DNA of 64,000 nt from Pseudomonas sp. SORT22. GTDB lineage: Bacteria; Pseudomonadota; Gammaproteobacteria; Pseudomonadales; Pseudomonadaceae. Of this stretch, positions 25,601 through 33,737 are shown one piece after another; the first letter of the stretch is position 1, and the number at the start of each line of letters is the position of its first letter. Made by a program: the position numbers and the translations under genes. Below the pieces are notes generated by a model. It was not told where the DNA came from and made no database searches. It saw only the letters and a program-made list of their open reading frames with translations. Where the stretch lies: positions 5,270,501 to 5,334,500 of the forward strand of contig NZ_CP071007.1 in NCBI RefSeq assembly GCF_018417635.1, in the 5' to 3' direction.

Positions 25601-27638
25601 CGTCGCTCTGCGAGTAGTTCCAGTAGTAGTCGCGACGCTCGCGGACCAGGCGCACCTTGAGGTTGTTGACCGCCAGCTTGTTGCCTTGCGGATCGGCCAC
25701 CAGCACTTCGAACTCCACCGGGCCTTCGCCATCGGTTTCTTCACCCTCGAACAGACCGCGCAAGCCAGGCAGGCGCCCGGCCGGCCAGATCGGTTGCTCA
25801 AGGCGGCGGGTGATCGGCCGGCCACCGGACTCCTGCAGGCTGGCCTGCACGGTCAGTTGCAGCGGCGAACGGGCTTCGGACCATTTGCTTTCGATGTTCA
25901 GGGTGGTCTTGCCGTTGCTGTCCAGGGTGACTTCGTCCAGCTCCAGGTCCTGGCTCAGTTCCTCTTCAGTGATCGAACCGAACTGATAGCCCGGCAGTGC
26001 CGGCACCGCTTCACGCAGCGGGCGCACATAGGCCTGGCCGCTCAGGCGATTGCCCGAAGCCGGGGCGCCGTACAGGTAGCGACCGTTGACCTTGATCTGC
26101 GCAGTCTGGTCCGGGCTCAGCGGCTTGTCGCTGCCCTTGAGCTCCAGGGCCAGACGCTCGGGCAGGAAATCTTCGACAAGGAACTCGAACACCTGCTTCT
26201 TGCCGCCGCCGAGGTCGAACAGCAACTGCCAGCGCCCGGTCGGCGCTTCATCGGCCAGTTGCAGCTGATACTGATAGAAGCCATTGGCATCGGCTTCCCA
26301 GACGAACTTGCGGCTGATCTGCTCATCCGGACGGCGCACTTCCACGGTCACCGGTTGCGGCTTGAGCGGGCGGCCATCCTGGTCACGCAACAGGCCGTTG
26401 AGCAGCACGGTTTCACCCGGGCGATAAAGGTCGCGCGGGCCGAACACGAAGAACTGCAGCGGGTTGGCCTGGGGGCCGGTGATGTCGAATTCGGCCAGGT
26501 CCAGGGCAGCGCTATTGAGGCGCAGCATGGTGGTGTGCACGCCCTGGTGGGCCAGCAGGGTTTCGGCCTTGGGTGGCGTCGGCAACTGGGCATGGCCGTC
26601 GCTGTCGGTCTTGGCCTGGGCCAGCACGCGGCCTTCGCCGTCGAGCAGTTCCAGCTCGACACCGCTCAGCGCCTTGCCACCTTCCAGGCCTTGGGTGAAG
26701 ACATCCAGGCGGTTCTGGTAACGGTGCGCCGAGACGCCGATGTCACTGAGGGTGAACAGCGTCGCCGGTTGCGTGTAGTCGTAGGTTCCGGAGGCGCGCA
26801 TTACCGCCAGGTACACGCCTGGCTCTTGCAGCGGCTTGATGCCGGCAATCGGCAGCAGCACGGTTTCGCGGGTGTTCTTCGCCGGGTTGAGGTCGAAGCG
26901 GCCGCTGTAAACCAGCTCGGTCATGTCCAGGATTTCTTTGGACGTGTAGTAGTACAGGCTGCTGTTGCGGCCCCAGGTAGCAAGGAACGGCGACAGTTTG
27001 TCCGACTTGATGCGGAAGAACTCGACATCGACCTTGTTGACGTTCAAGGCGATCACCGGCAGGCCTTCGGCCAGTCGCGTCGGCAGCAGCGAGCCACGGC
27101 TGGCGAAGCCGATGGTCGATTGCATGTCGCGGGTTTCCAGGCGGCTGATCGACTCGGCGGGCAGGCGCTTGCCATTGACCGCGAGCAGCCCGGCGTCGAT
27201 GGTCAGCACCAGCTTGCGCTGGGGCTCCAGGTGGCGCAGACGCAGCTCCATCTTGTTGGCAGAAAGCTCCCAGGCGCCGTCGACCTTGCCTTTGACGGTA
27301 TCGACCAGGTGCACCTTGTCAGCGAAGTTCTGCTGGTCATCCAGCGGCACCGAGAAGGTCAGGGCCAGGGCGCTGGCGCCATCGACCTGCACTTCCGAGA
27401 CATCCACCACGCTCAGCTCGCGACCGGCATAACGCTTGGCCAGGGTCGCGGCATCGTCCTTGGCCGCAGCGGGCTTGGTCGCGTCTGCGGGTGCAGCCGG
27501 AGCGGCCGGGGCCGGGGCTGCGGGTTGGTCCTGGGTCTGCGCAGGCGGGGCCGCGGGGGCCGGTTTGTCCGGGGCAGACGAATCGCAGGCACTGAGCAAG
27601 GCCAGCGCGCAGGCCAGCAACAATCCTTTGTTGAGCAT
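22689..27638 (-). CDS. Alpha-2-macroglobulin family lipoprotein (periplasmic protease trap)
   Basis: 1,649 residues from ATG 27638. The frame stays open to 28,805, but that extension lies opposite the MATE gene, and the chosen start gives a lipoprotein signal with L-L-S-A-C (Cys18). A Pro/Ala-rich linker (about 25-70) leads to macroglobulin domains. The thioester motif C-L-E-Q is intact at 1181-1184 within Y-G-C-L-E-Q-T, close to the place expected for YfhM-type proteins. Known role: covalent trapping of proteases that enter the periplasm. The thioester plus neighbouring pbpC mark the classic wall-defence pair. Confidence 0.93.
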   Translation of the reverse strand: MLNKGLLLACALALLSACDSSAPDKPAPAAPPAQTQDQPAAPAPAAPAAPADATKPAAAKDDAATLAKRYAGRELSVVDVSEVQVDGASALALTFSVPLDDQQNFADKVHLVDTVKGKVDGAWELSANKMELRLRHLEPQRKLVLTIDAGLLAVNGKRLPAESISRLETRDMQSTIGFASRGSLLPTRLAEGLPVIALNVNKVDVEFFRIKSDKLSPFLATWGRNSSLYYYTSKEILDMTELVYSGRFDLNPAKNTRETVLLPIAGIKPLQEPGVYLAVMRASGTYDYTQPATLFTLSDIGVSAHRYQNRLDVFTQGLEGGKALSGVELELLDGEGRVLAQAKTDSDGHAQLPTPPKAETLLAHQGVHTTMLRLNSAALDLAEFDITGPQANPLQFFVFGPRDLYRPGETVLLNGLLRDQDGRPLKPQPVTVEVRRPDEQISRKFVWEADANGFYQYQLQLADEAPTGRWQLLFDLGGGKKQVFEFLVEDFLPERLALELKGSDKPLSPDQTAQIKVNGRYLYGAPASGNRLSGQAYVRPLREAVPALPGYQFGSITEEELSQDLELDEVTLDSNGKTTLNIESKWSEARSPLQLTVQASLQESGGRPITRRLEQPIWPAGRLPGLRGLFEGEETDGEGPVEFEVLVADPQGNKLAVNNLKVRLVRERRDYYWNYSQSDGWSYNYNEKFLIQSEETVNVKAGSTARVNFLVDWGPYRVEVEDPQTGLVSSGRFWAGYRAQDNADGGAVRPDQVKLALDKPSYADGATANITVTPPAAGTGYLMVESSEGPLWWEEIDVPAEGKSFAVKLDPKWARHDLYVSALVIRPGERKVNATPKRAVGVLHLPLDRHERKLAVTLNAPEKMRPKQPLTVKVQARNADGSVPKQVHVLLAAVDVGILNITEFETPDPFTGMFGRKAYGADQLDIYGQLIEAGQGRLASLAFGGDAAMAKGGKRPNTTVTIVAKQSAPVTLNDKGEGEATVDIPDFNGELRLMAQAWTDERYGMAEGKTVVAAPLIAELSAPRFLAGGDRTTLALDLSNLSGKAQNLTVRLSTEGQLNLLGAAEQTLSLTEGKRVTLLVPVQASGGLGQGKVKVEVQGLQLPGESATAFSRDWTLGIRPAYPAMLQHYRVALKDQPWTLPEADLALFEPVGLEASLALSSRPPLNLAEQIRALEAYPYGCLEQTTSGLYPSLYADAATLKRLGIKGEPADVRKRKIEMGIEHLLGMQRYNGSFGLWSADDEEEYWLTAYVTDFLLRAREQGYAVPPEALKKASERLLRYLQERNLIEISYSQNAEHSRFAVQSYAALVLARTQQAPLGALRSLFERRSDARSGLPLVQLAIALDKMGDKPRAQQALQAGLAVTRSENSWLADYGSPVRDQALILSLLTENNLASDKLDARLFELSDQMAGNRWLSTQERNALYLAGRGLLRKPEGNWSARLDSAGEVREFNNEQSGMKLEGPLLASPLTIQNEGSETLFQQLTLSGYPRQAPVARGSGMTIRREFLGMNGQALDIKALKSGDLVLVHLAVTANTQVPDALVVDLLPAGLELENQNLAQSAASLENASSAVKQWRESMQNAAVVHQEFRDDRYVAALSIDQYSTTHLLYLARAVTPGTYKVPPPQVESMYRPNYNAVGESPAELVVKGR

Positions 27639-27785
27639 GGGAGTAGTAACTCTCGGGCAGCGGAATCTTAGGGGTGCACTATATATCAACCGCGCCGCAA
27701 CAGTGATGCGGCGAGCGGATGTGAGACCGCCTTCGCACGATTTGGTGCCCGCAGCGGCTACAATGCCGGCTTGCCAGGAGCTTTC

Positions 27786-29129
27786 ATGTCCCGTTTGCTG
27801 ACCGACTGGCGCGACCGCCCGACCCATATCAAGGTCTGGGCGCTGGCCGCGCCGATGATACTTTCGAACATTTCCGTACCGCTGGTGGCCCTGGTCGACA
27901 GCGCCGTGATTGGCCACCTGCCCCATGCTCATCAGCTCGGTGCGGTGGCGGTGGGCGCCAGCCTGTACACCTTCCTGGCCTGGGTGATGGGCTTTCTGCG
28001 CATGGGCTCGACCGGTTTCGCCGCCCAGGCGGCGGGTCGTGCCGACGGCGCAGCACTGCGCCAGGTGTTGCTCCAGGGCCTGTTGCTGGCGCTGTTTTTC
28101 GCCCTGCTGCTGGGTGTTCTGGCCCTGCCGTTCAGCCACCTGGCGCTGCAACTTATGCAGCCCTCGGCAGCGCTGGAGCAGTCGACCCACGACTTCTTCC
28201 AGACCCGCCTGCTTGGCCTGCCGGCGGCGCTGGCCAGCTTCGCCCTGGTCGGCTGGTTCCTCGGCACCCAGAACGCCAGGGCGCCGCTGGCGATCCTGCT
28301 GACCACCAACCTGCTCAACATCGCCCTCAACCTGTGGTTCGTGCTCGGCCTGGACTGGGGCGTGATCGGTTCGGCGCGGGCCTCTGTGATTGCCGAATGG
28401 AGCGCCGCCCTGCTCGGCCTGGCCCTGACCCGCCCGGCCCTGCGCGCTTACCCCGGGCAGATCGCCTGGGCACTGCTGGCACGCTGGCAGAGCTGGCGGC
28501 CGCTGCTGAGCGTCAACCGCGACATCTTCATCCGCAGCCTGGCGCTGCAAGCGGTGTTCTTCCTGATTACCGTGCAAGGCGCACGCCTGGGTGAAGCGAC
28601 CGTGGCAGCCAACGCCTTGCTGCTCAATGGCCTGCTGCTCACCGCCTACGCCCTTGATGGCCTGGCCCATGCGGTCGAAGCGCTGTGCGGGCACGCCATC
28701 GGCGCTGGCGATCGCCAGGCGCTGCGCCGCTCGCTGACCGTCGCCTGCGGCTGGTCGCTGCTGGCCAGCAGCGGCTTTGCCGTGTTGTTTTTGCTCGGTG
28801 GGCATCTGTTCATCAACATGCAGACCGACATCGCCAACGTGCGCGAAACCGCCTACCAGTACTTGCCGTACCTGGCCTTGCTGCCGTTAATCGCGGTGTG
28901 GAGCTATCTGCTCGATGGCTTGTTCATCGGCGCCACGCGGGCGCGGGAGATGCGCAACGGCATGCTGCTCAGCGTGCTCATCGCCCTGCCGGTTGCCTAT
29001 CTGGCTCGCGATCTGGGCAACCACGGCCTGTGGCTGGGCTTTCTGCTGTTCATGGCCTTGCGCGGGGTAACGCTGGGGGTGATGGGCTGGCGGTTGCAGC
29101 GGCGGGATGGGTGGTTTGTGCGTCGGTAG
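27786..29129 (+). CDS. dinF: MATE family exporter, DinF type
   Basis: A 447-residue protein from ATG 27786, with AGGAG a few bases upstream; ATG 27771 is less likely. About 12 hydrophobic helices are visible, starting V-W-A-L-A-A-P-M-I-L-S-N-I-S-V-P-L. The family motifs V-D-S-A-V-I-G-H-L and G-S-T-G-F-A-A-Q-A-A-G-R are present, matching DinF-type MATE exporters. Family members exchange cations for drugs or oxidised metabolites. The true substrate is unknown. It is divergent from the alpha-2-macroglobulin gene. Confidence 0.85.
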   Translation: MSRLLTDWRDRPTHIKVWALAAPMILSNISVPLVALVDSAVIGHLPHAHQLGAVAVGASLYTFLAWVMGFLRMGSTGFAAQAAGRADGAALRQVLLQGLLLALFFALLLGVLALPFSHLALQLMQPSAALEQSTHDFFQTRLLGLPAALASFALVGWFLGTQNARAPLAILLTTNLLNIALNLWFVLGLDWGVIGSARASVIAEWSAALLGLALTRPALRAYPGQIAWALLARWQSWRPLLSVNRDIFIRSLALQAVFFLITVQGARLGEATVAANALLLNGLLLTAYALDGLAHAVEALCGHAIGAGDRQALRRSLTVACGWSLLASSGFAVLFLLGGHLFINMQTDIANVRETAYQYLPYLALLPLIAVWSYLLDGLFIGATRAREMRNGMLLSVLIALPVAYLARDLGNHGLWLGFLLFMALRGVTLGVMGWRLQRRDGWFVRR

Positions 29130-29136
29130 TTGAAAG

Positions 29137-29161
29137 CATCGCGACCCGACTTGACCCGCGA
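29137..29161. repeat. REP-type hairpin between dinF and speA
   Basis: ATCGCG (29137-29142) and CGCGAT (29156-29161) bracket ACCCGACTTGACC. The right part, GACTTGACCCGCGAT, recurs near 37,444 and in the large palindrome at 47,459. It lies between convergent genes and may terminate both. Confidence 0.6.
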
Positions 29162-29207
29162 TAGGGTCGACGCGCAGCCAGCGACTGCACGCGACCCGCA
29201 CCACTGA

Positions 29208-31121
29208 TCAGCTCGACAGGTACGACGAACGGGTCAGGCCCAGACGCAGGGCGTCGAGGAACTGGGTCTTCTCACGGGCGGTGATCTTGGCGCTGGCGCA
29301 CTTGTCGCGGTAGTGAGTCATCAACTCCTCCGGCGACAGGTGCACGTAGCGCAGCATGTCTTCGATGGTGTCATGGGTCTCGATACCGGCGTGGTACACG
29401 CTGCCGTTCGGGTTCTGGTAGATGTTCACCGAGTCGGTATCACCGAACAGGTTGTGCATGTCACCGAGGATTTCCTGGTAGGCACCGACCAGGAAGATAC
29501 CCAGCAGGTAGTCTTCACCTTCGTTGATCGCGTGCACCGGCAGGCTGGTCTCGATGCTCTGCTCGTCGACGTACTGGTTGATCTTGCCGTCCGAGTCGCA
29601 GGTCAGGTCTTGCAGCACGGCGCGGCGCAGCGGCTCTTCGTCGAGGCGATGCAGCGGCAGGATCGGCAGGACCTGGCCAATGGCCCAGGTGTCCGGCAGG
29701 CTCTGGAACACCGAGAAGTTGCAGATGTACTTGTCGGCCAGCTTGTCGTTGAGTTCGTCGAGCACCTGGCGGTGCGAGCGTTGGCGGGCCTTGAGCGAGT
29801 TGTGCAGGCGCCGGCAGACGGCAAAGTAGCACTGCTCGGCCAGGGCTTTCTCGGCCAGGGTGATCTTGCCGTCGGCATACTGGGCGGCCACATCGCTCAT
29901 GTAGTGAGTGGCGCGCCAGTAGGTTTCGGTGACCATCTCGATATCGGTCGGGCCGAGCAGGTCGGCCAGCCACTGCACGGTCTCGGGCAGGCTTTCCTTG
30001 TTCTCGATCAGCGGCACTTCGTCGTTGTGCTTCTCGACGTCGGTCACCTGCACCACCAGCACGGCGTGGTGCGCGGTCAGCGAGCGGCCGCTCTCCGAGA
30101 AGATATGCGGATGCGGCAAGCCCTGGGCATCGCAGAACTCCTTGAGCATGCCGACCACGACACCGGCGTAGTCATCCATGTCGTAGTTGATCGAACTGGC
30201 GTTGCGCGAGTGGGTGCCGTCGTAGTCCACACCCAGGCCGCCGCCGACGTCGATGTGATCGACCGGCAGGCCCAGCGCGCGCAGCTCGCCGTAGTAACGG
30301 ATGGCTTCCTTGAAACCGTGCTGGTAGTCGGCCAGGTTGGCGATCTGCGAGCCCATGTGAAAGTGCAGCAGGCGGATGCCCTGGTCCAGGCCGGCATCGC
30401 GAAAACGCTGCACCACCGAGATCAGTTGCGCCGCCGACAGGCCGAACTTGGACTTCTCGCCACCGGTATCGGCCCACTTGCTCGAGGCCAGCGACGACAG
30501 GCGAACGCGCAGGCCAACTTGCGGCTTGACCTTGAGCTCGGCGGCTTCTTCGATCACCAGGGCCACTTCCGACTCTTTCTCGATGACGATAAAGACGTTG
30601 TGGCCGAGTTTCTGGCCCATCAGTGCCAGGCGGATGAACTCGCGGTCCTTGTAACCGTTGCAGACGATGGTGCCGCCTTTCGGTGCCAGCGCCAGCACGG
30701 CCAGCAGCTCAGGCTTGGAGCCGGCTTCAAGGCCAATGGAAACGTTCTGGGTGGCGATGATGTTTTCCACCACCGCTTCTTGCTGGTTGACCTTGATCGG
30801 GTACAGCGCGGTGTACTGGCTCTGGTATTCCAGGCGCGCGATGTTGGCGTCAAAAGCGCCAGTCAGCTGGCGCACGCGGTCCTGGAGAATGTCCGGGAAA
30901 CGTACCAGCAGCGGCAGCGACAGGCCGCTCTTGCGCAGTTCGTCGACCTGTTCGAACAGGTCGATCGGCGCGCTGCCAGGCCCGTTCGGGCGGACTTCGA
31001 CGCGCCCGGCCTCGTTGATTGCGAAGTAGCCGGCCCCCCAATGGCGAATGCCGTAAACACTGCGGCTGTCCGCAACTGTCCATTGGCTGCCATCGTCTTT
31101 GCGTGTGCGTCGTACGGACAT
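29208..31121 (-). CDS. speA: Biosynthetic arginine decarboxylase SpeA
   Basis: A 637-residue PLP enzyme, the full length of the SpeA family. The PLP-lysine segment is Y-P-I-K-V-N-Q near residue 110. [10 protein letters not shown], the glycine-rich [15 protein letters not shown] and the C-terminal D-S-D-G-K-I-N-Q-Y motifs are all present. It converts arginine to agmatine, the first step to putrescine. GGGGACTT precedes the ATG on its strand. speA is followed upstream on the same strand by yciH, as in P. aeruginosa. Confidence 0.95.
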   Translation of the reverse strand: MSVRRTRKDDGSQWTVADSRSVYGIRHWGAGYFAINEAGRVEVRPNGPGSAPIDLFEQVDELRKSGLSLPLLVRFPDILQDRVRQLTGAFDANIARLEYQSQYTALYPIKVNQQEAVVENIIATQNVSIGLEAGSKPELLAVLALAPKGGTIVCNGYKDREFIRLALMGQKLGHNVFIVIEKESEVALVIEEAAELKVKPQVGLRVRLSSLASSKWADTGGEKSKFGLSAAQLISVVQRFRDAGLDQGIRLLHFHMGSQIANLADYQHGFKEAIRYYGELRALGLPVDHIDVGGGLGVDYDGTHSRNASSINYDMDDYAGVVVGMLKEFCDAQGLPHPHIFSESGRSLTAHHAVLVVQVTDVEKHNDEVPLIENKESLPETVQWLADLLGPTDIEMVTETYWRATHYMSDVAAQYADGKITLAEKALAEQCYFAVCRRLHNSLKARQRSHRQVLDELNDKLADKYICNFSVFQSLPDTWAIGQVLPILPLHRLDEEPLRRAVLQDLTCDSDGKINQYVDEQSIETSLPVHAINEGEDYLLGIFLVGAYQEILGDMHNLFGDTDSVNIYQNPNGSVYHAGIETHDTIEDMLRYVHLSPEELMTHYRDKCASAKITAREKTQFLDALRLGLTRSSYLSS

Positions 31122-31274
31122 TGAAGTCCCCTATATAGAAAGTCGAAAAACACCGGCCTGCATGGGGCGGGCGCAGTGTAAAACCTGAAAGTGACGATTA
31201 TCCGTGTTCAGGGATAGACCCTTCCTACGGGAACGAGTTTAGAAAGCGAATTGCAAAAAATCGCGATGCAGTCT

Positions 31275-31646
31275 TCAGCCGCCGGACTTTTTCGCTTTGA
31301 AGCCCTGTTTGATCAGTTCGGCCAGCAGCAGCTCGACATGATCGCCCTGGATTTCGATGACCCCGTCTTTCAACGCGCCGCCGGTTCCGCAGCGGCGCTT
31401 GAGCGTGCTGGCCAGATCCTTGAGCTGTTCCAGGGGCAGCGGCACGCCGCTGATGGTCGTCACCGTCTTGCCGCCACGGCCCTTGCTTTCGCGACGCACG
31501 CGAGCAATGCCATCGCCTTCGGGGATGAGCGTCTGTTTGCAGATGCAGGCATCTATGGGTTTGCTGCAGTCCGGGCAATGCCGGCCTGCATCAGTGGAGA
31601 ACACCAGGCCACCGAGGGCGGCGAATGATGCGGCTTTCTTGGCCAC
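31275..31646 (-). CDS. yciH: SUI1/eIF1-like translation factor YciH
   Basis: A 123-residue protein with GTG start (31646). An N-terminal C-P-D-C...C-I-C-K zinc-knuckle-like segment (about 24-36) is followed by the SUI1 fold: R-R-E-S-K-G-R-G-G-K-T-V-T-T-I and C-G-T-G-G-A-L-K-D-G-V-I-E-I-Q-G-D. Bacterial YciH is an eIF1 homologue affecting start-site selection or stress translation. Its ribosome site GAGGAT lies in the 3' arm of a hairpin (see 31,652-31,669). Confidence 0.9.
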   Translation of the reverse strand: MAKKAASFAALGGLVFSTDAGRHCPDCSKPIDACICKQTLIPEGDGIARVRRESKGRGGKTVTTISGVPLPLEQLKDLASTLKRRCGTGGALKDGVIEIQGDHVELLLAELIKQGFKAKKSGG

Positions 31647-31651
31647 TTTTG

Positions 31652-31669
31652 ATCCTCTACGGTGAGGAT
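31652..31669 (-). promoter_or_regulatory. Hairpin enclosing the yciH ribosome binding site
   Basis: On the minus strand ATCCTC-ACCGTA-GAGGAT is a perfect 6-bp stem with a 6-base loop. The second arm GAGGAT is the apparent Shine-Dalgarno, six bases before the GTG start of yciH. T5 precedes the first arm. Initiation would need this stem to open. Confidence 0.5.
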
Positions 31670-31840
31670 AAAAACTGGTCGACGCCCCTGGCGGGGCACC
31701 GACCGCGAAGCCCCACTCTGGCAGGGGCAGCGCAACTGCCGCATGAAGCGTGCGGCAGCCTTTAAAGGCCGCGCAGTGTAACGATAAAAGTCGCGAATGC
31801 TAAGTACAAAACTGCGCCATTTTGCATGTGTTTAGCGACG

Positions 31841-32377
31841 TCAGGCTCGACGGTCGAGGTAGCGCCGCAAGGCAGCCAGTGAATCGGGGCAATATGGCTG
31901 TTGCTGGCTGTCGGCCAGGGCCTGCTCGACGGCGATGAAGCGTGCCTCGCTGACCTCTTCGGGCTGCAGGCACAAAGGCCCGTCCCAGACCGCCGAGAAC
32001 ACCGCGCACCAGAGCCGGTTGCCGGTCTGGTCGAAGAAAAAACATTCATGCGCGGTGAGTTCGACCCCACCGACCCCCAGCTCTTCTTCCAGTTCGCGGG
32101 CCGCCGATTCGGCATAGCTCTCATCGGCCTGGACCATGCCACCGGCGGCGACATCCCAGTACCCGGGGTAAATCGCCTTGCTCTGGGTGCGTCGGTGCAC
32201 GCACAGCTGGCCAGCGGAATTAAACAAGAGGATGTAGGTGCCGCGGCCAATCAGCCCGCGCTCGCGCAGCTCGGCGCGGGCCACGGCGCCGAGCAGGCGG
32301 TCGCTTTCGTCGACCCAGGCAATCAGTTCGCGGTCGGAGGCGGCGCGGTGCGCTGCCTCCTGCTCGGAGATCGACAC
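31841..32377 (-). CDS. NUDIX hydrolase
   Basis: A 178-residue protein with a complete Nudix box, G-M-V-Q-A-D-E-x(7)-R-E-L-E-E-E-L-G-V at about 97-119. The general form resembles YfcD-type (IDI-like) Nudix proteins, with R-G-T-Y-I-L-L-F-N and V-H-R-R-T-Q-S-K before the box. It hydrolyses a nucleoside diphosphate derivative. The substrate is not visible from sequence. It starts three bases after the end of the DUF2333 gene, so they are co-transcribed. Confidence 0.9.
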   Translation of the reverse strand: MSISEQEAAHRAASDRELIAWVDESDRLLGAVARAELRERGLIGRGTYILLFNSAGQLCVHRRTQSKAIYPGYWDVAAGGMVQADESYAESAARELEEELGVGGVELTAHECFFFDQTGNRLWCAVFSAVWDGPLCLQPEEVSEARFIAVEQALADSQQQPYCPDSLAALRRYLDRRA

Positions 32378-32380
32378 CGA

Positions 32381-33454
32381 TCAGCCCTGAGTCAGCAGTT
32401 GACGCAGGTCGATGACGGCAGCGTTGGCCCGCGAGATGTAGTTGGCCATGACCAGCGAGTGGTTGGCCCACATGCCAAAGCCGCTGCCATTGAGCACCAT
32501 CGGGCTCCACAGCGGCTCCTGCGAGGCTTCCAGCTCACGGATGATCTGCCGTACGCTGACCGTGGCGTTCTTCTTCGCCAGCACATCGGCGAAGTCGACC
32601 TCAATGGCGCGCAGCAGGTGCGACAGCGCCCAGGCCTGGCCGCGGGCTTCGTAGAACACGTTGTCGATCTGCAGCCACGGGGTTTCGACCACTTCTTCGT
32701 CAAGCTGCGGCACCTGGCCCGGCAGCACCGACTCGGTCTTCAGGGTGCTGTTGAGCTTGACCCGGCCGACACTTGCCGACAGGCGCTGCGACAGCGAACC
32801 CAGGCGGGTGGCGACGTCGCCCAGCCAGTTGTTGAGGTTGTCGGCGCGGGTGTAGAACAGCGCGCCCTGCTGATCCGGCGAGGCCAGGCGGTTCTGGTAA
32901 CGGGTCAGCGAGTTGATGCCTTCCTGGAACTCCGATTCGCTCGACGGCAGGATCCAGCTCTTGTTGTCGAAGTTGAAGCGCGGCTCGGCCTTGGCCAGGT
33001 CAGCGTCTTCGGTGGACTGCGACTGTGAGCGGGCAAAGTCCTTGCGCAGGGCGCGGCTCAGGTCACGCACCTGGACCAGCACGCCGTACTCCCAGCTGGG
33101 CATGTTGTCCATCCACAGGCCAGGCGGGAAGCGGTCGTTGGAAATATAGCCGCCGGGCTTGTTGAGCAGGGTGCCGGCCACGGTCTTGAGGGTTTCGATG
33201 GTGGTGTAGCCGACGACCATCTGCTTGCCGGTTTTCTCGGCGGCCGCCTGGGCGTTCTGCTGCACCGGGAACAGGTCGGGCTCGGCGCTCCAGTACCAGC
33301 CCAGGCCCACGCACACCAGCAGGTACAGGCCGATCAGCGAGCCCAGGGCGCGGCTGAAGAACAACCCGCCAAAATAACTGCGGGTGGCAGCGGTGCGCGG
33401 TTCGACCCGCTCACGCGCCTCGGCTTTGCCTGTACGGTTTTTCCAGTCCAGCAT
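32381..33454 (-). CDS. DUF2333 inner-membrane protein
   Basis: A 357-residue protein with a basic N-terminus and a single membrane helix (about 35-57, L-G-S-L-I-G-L-Y-L-L-V-C-V-G-L-G). A long, presumably periplasmic helical body follows. It is a well conserved Pseudomonas gene in this position, adjacent to the NUDIX gene and divergent from gcbA. Function is unknown. The 283-base gap before gcbA holds both promoters; I see no clear consensus there. Confidence 0.82.
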   Translation of the reverse strand: MLDWKNRTGKAEARERVEPRTAATRSYFGGLFFSRALGSLIGLYLLVCVGLGWYWSAEPDLFPVQQNAQAAAEKTGKQMVVGYTTIETLKTVAGTLLNKPGGYISNDRFPPGLWMDNMPSWEYGVLVQVRDLSRALRKDFARSQSQSTEDADLAKAEPRFNFDNKSWILPSSESEFQEGINSLTRYQNRLASPDQQGALFYTRADNLNNWLGDVATRLGSLSQRLSASVGRVKLNSTLKTESVLPGQVPQLDEEVVETPWLQIDNVFYEARGQAWALSHLLRAIEVDFADVLAKKNATVSVRQIIRELEASQEPLWSPMVLNGSGFGMWANHSLVMANYISRANAAVIDLRQLLTQG

Positions 33455-33737
33455 GGCGTTGTCCTTTCAGTCACGTCGGTTCAAGGGGTTCGACCGCAAC
33501 CCCCGGGCTTCGTGCCAGCGCGATGGGCTTTTAATGCCGCGCGCCACCTGCCGGGGTCGGCAAGTATCGCTGCACTATAAATCAAGCACGGCGCTTCGCA
33601 TAAGCGACTATTGGGTCAGCAAATGAATAAACGGACTTGTACAGTTAATTGATACAAGGCACTCGATTGCCGGGAAAGTGGTGCTAGCATAGAGCCATCA
33701 CTCGAACTCAGCCTCACCCCTTATAAGTAGTCAGGAC

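Noticed and set aside
24255..27671. 1,138-codon open frame on the plus strand opposite alpha-2-macroglobulin
   Set aside because: It is a shadow frame caused by high GC; its composition is rich in Gln, Gly and Arg with no domain, and the other strand has a clear family.
22689..28805. Single 2,038-codon frame on the minus strand
   Set aside because: Only 22,689-27,638 is the alpha-2-macroglobulin; the part beyond 27,638 runs antisense through the MATE gene, and a lipoprotein signal starts at 27,638.
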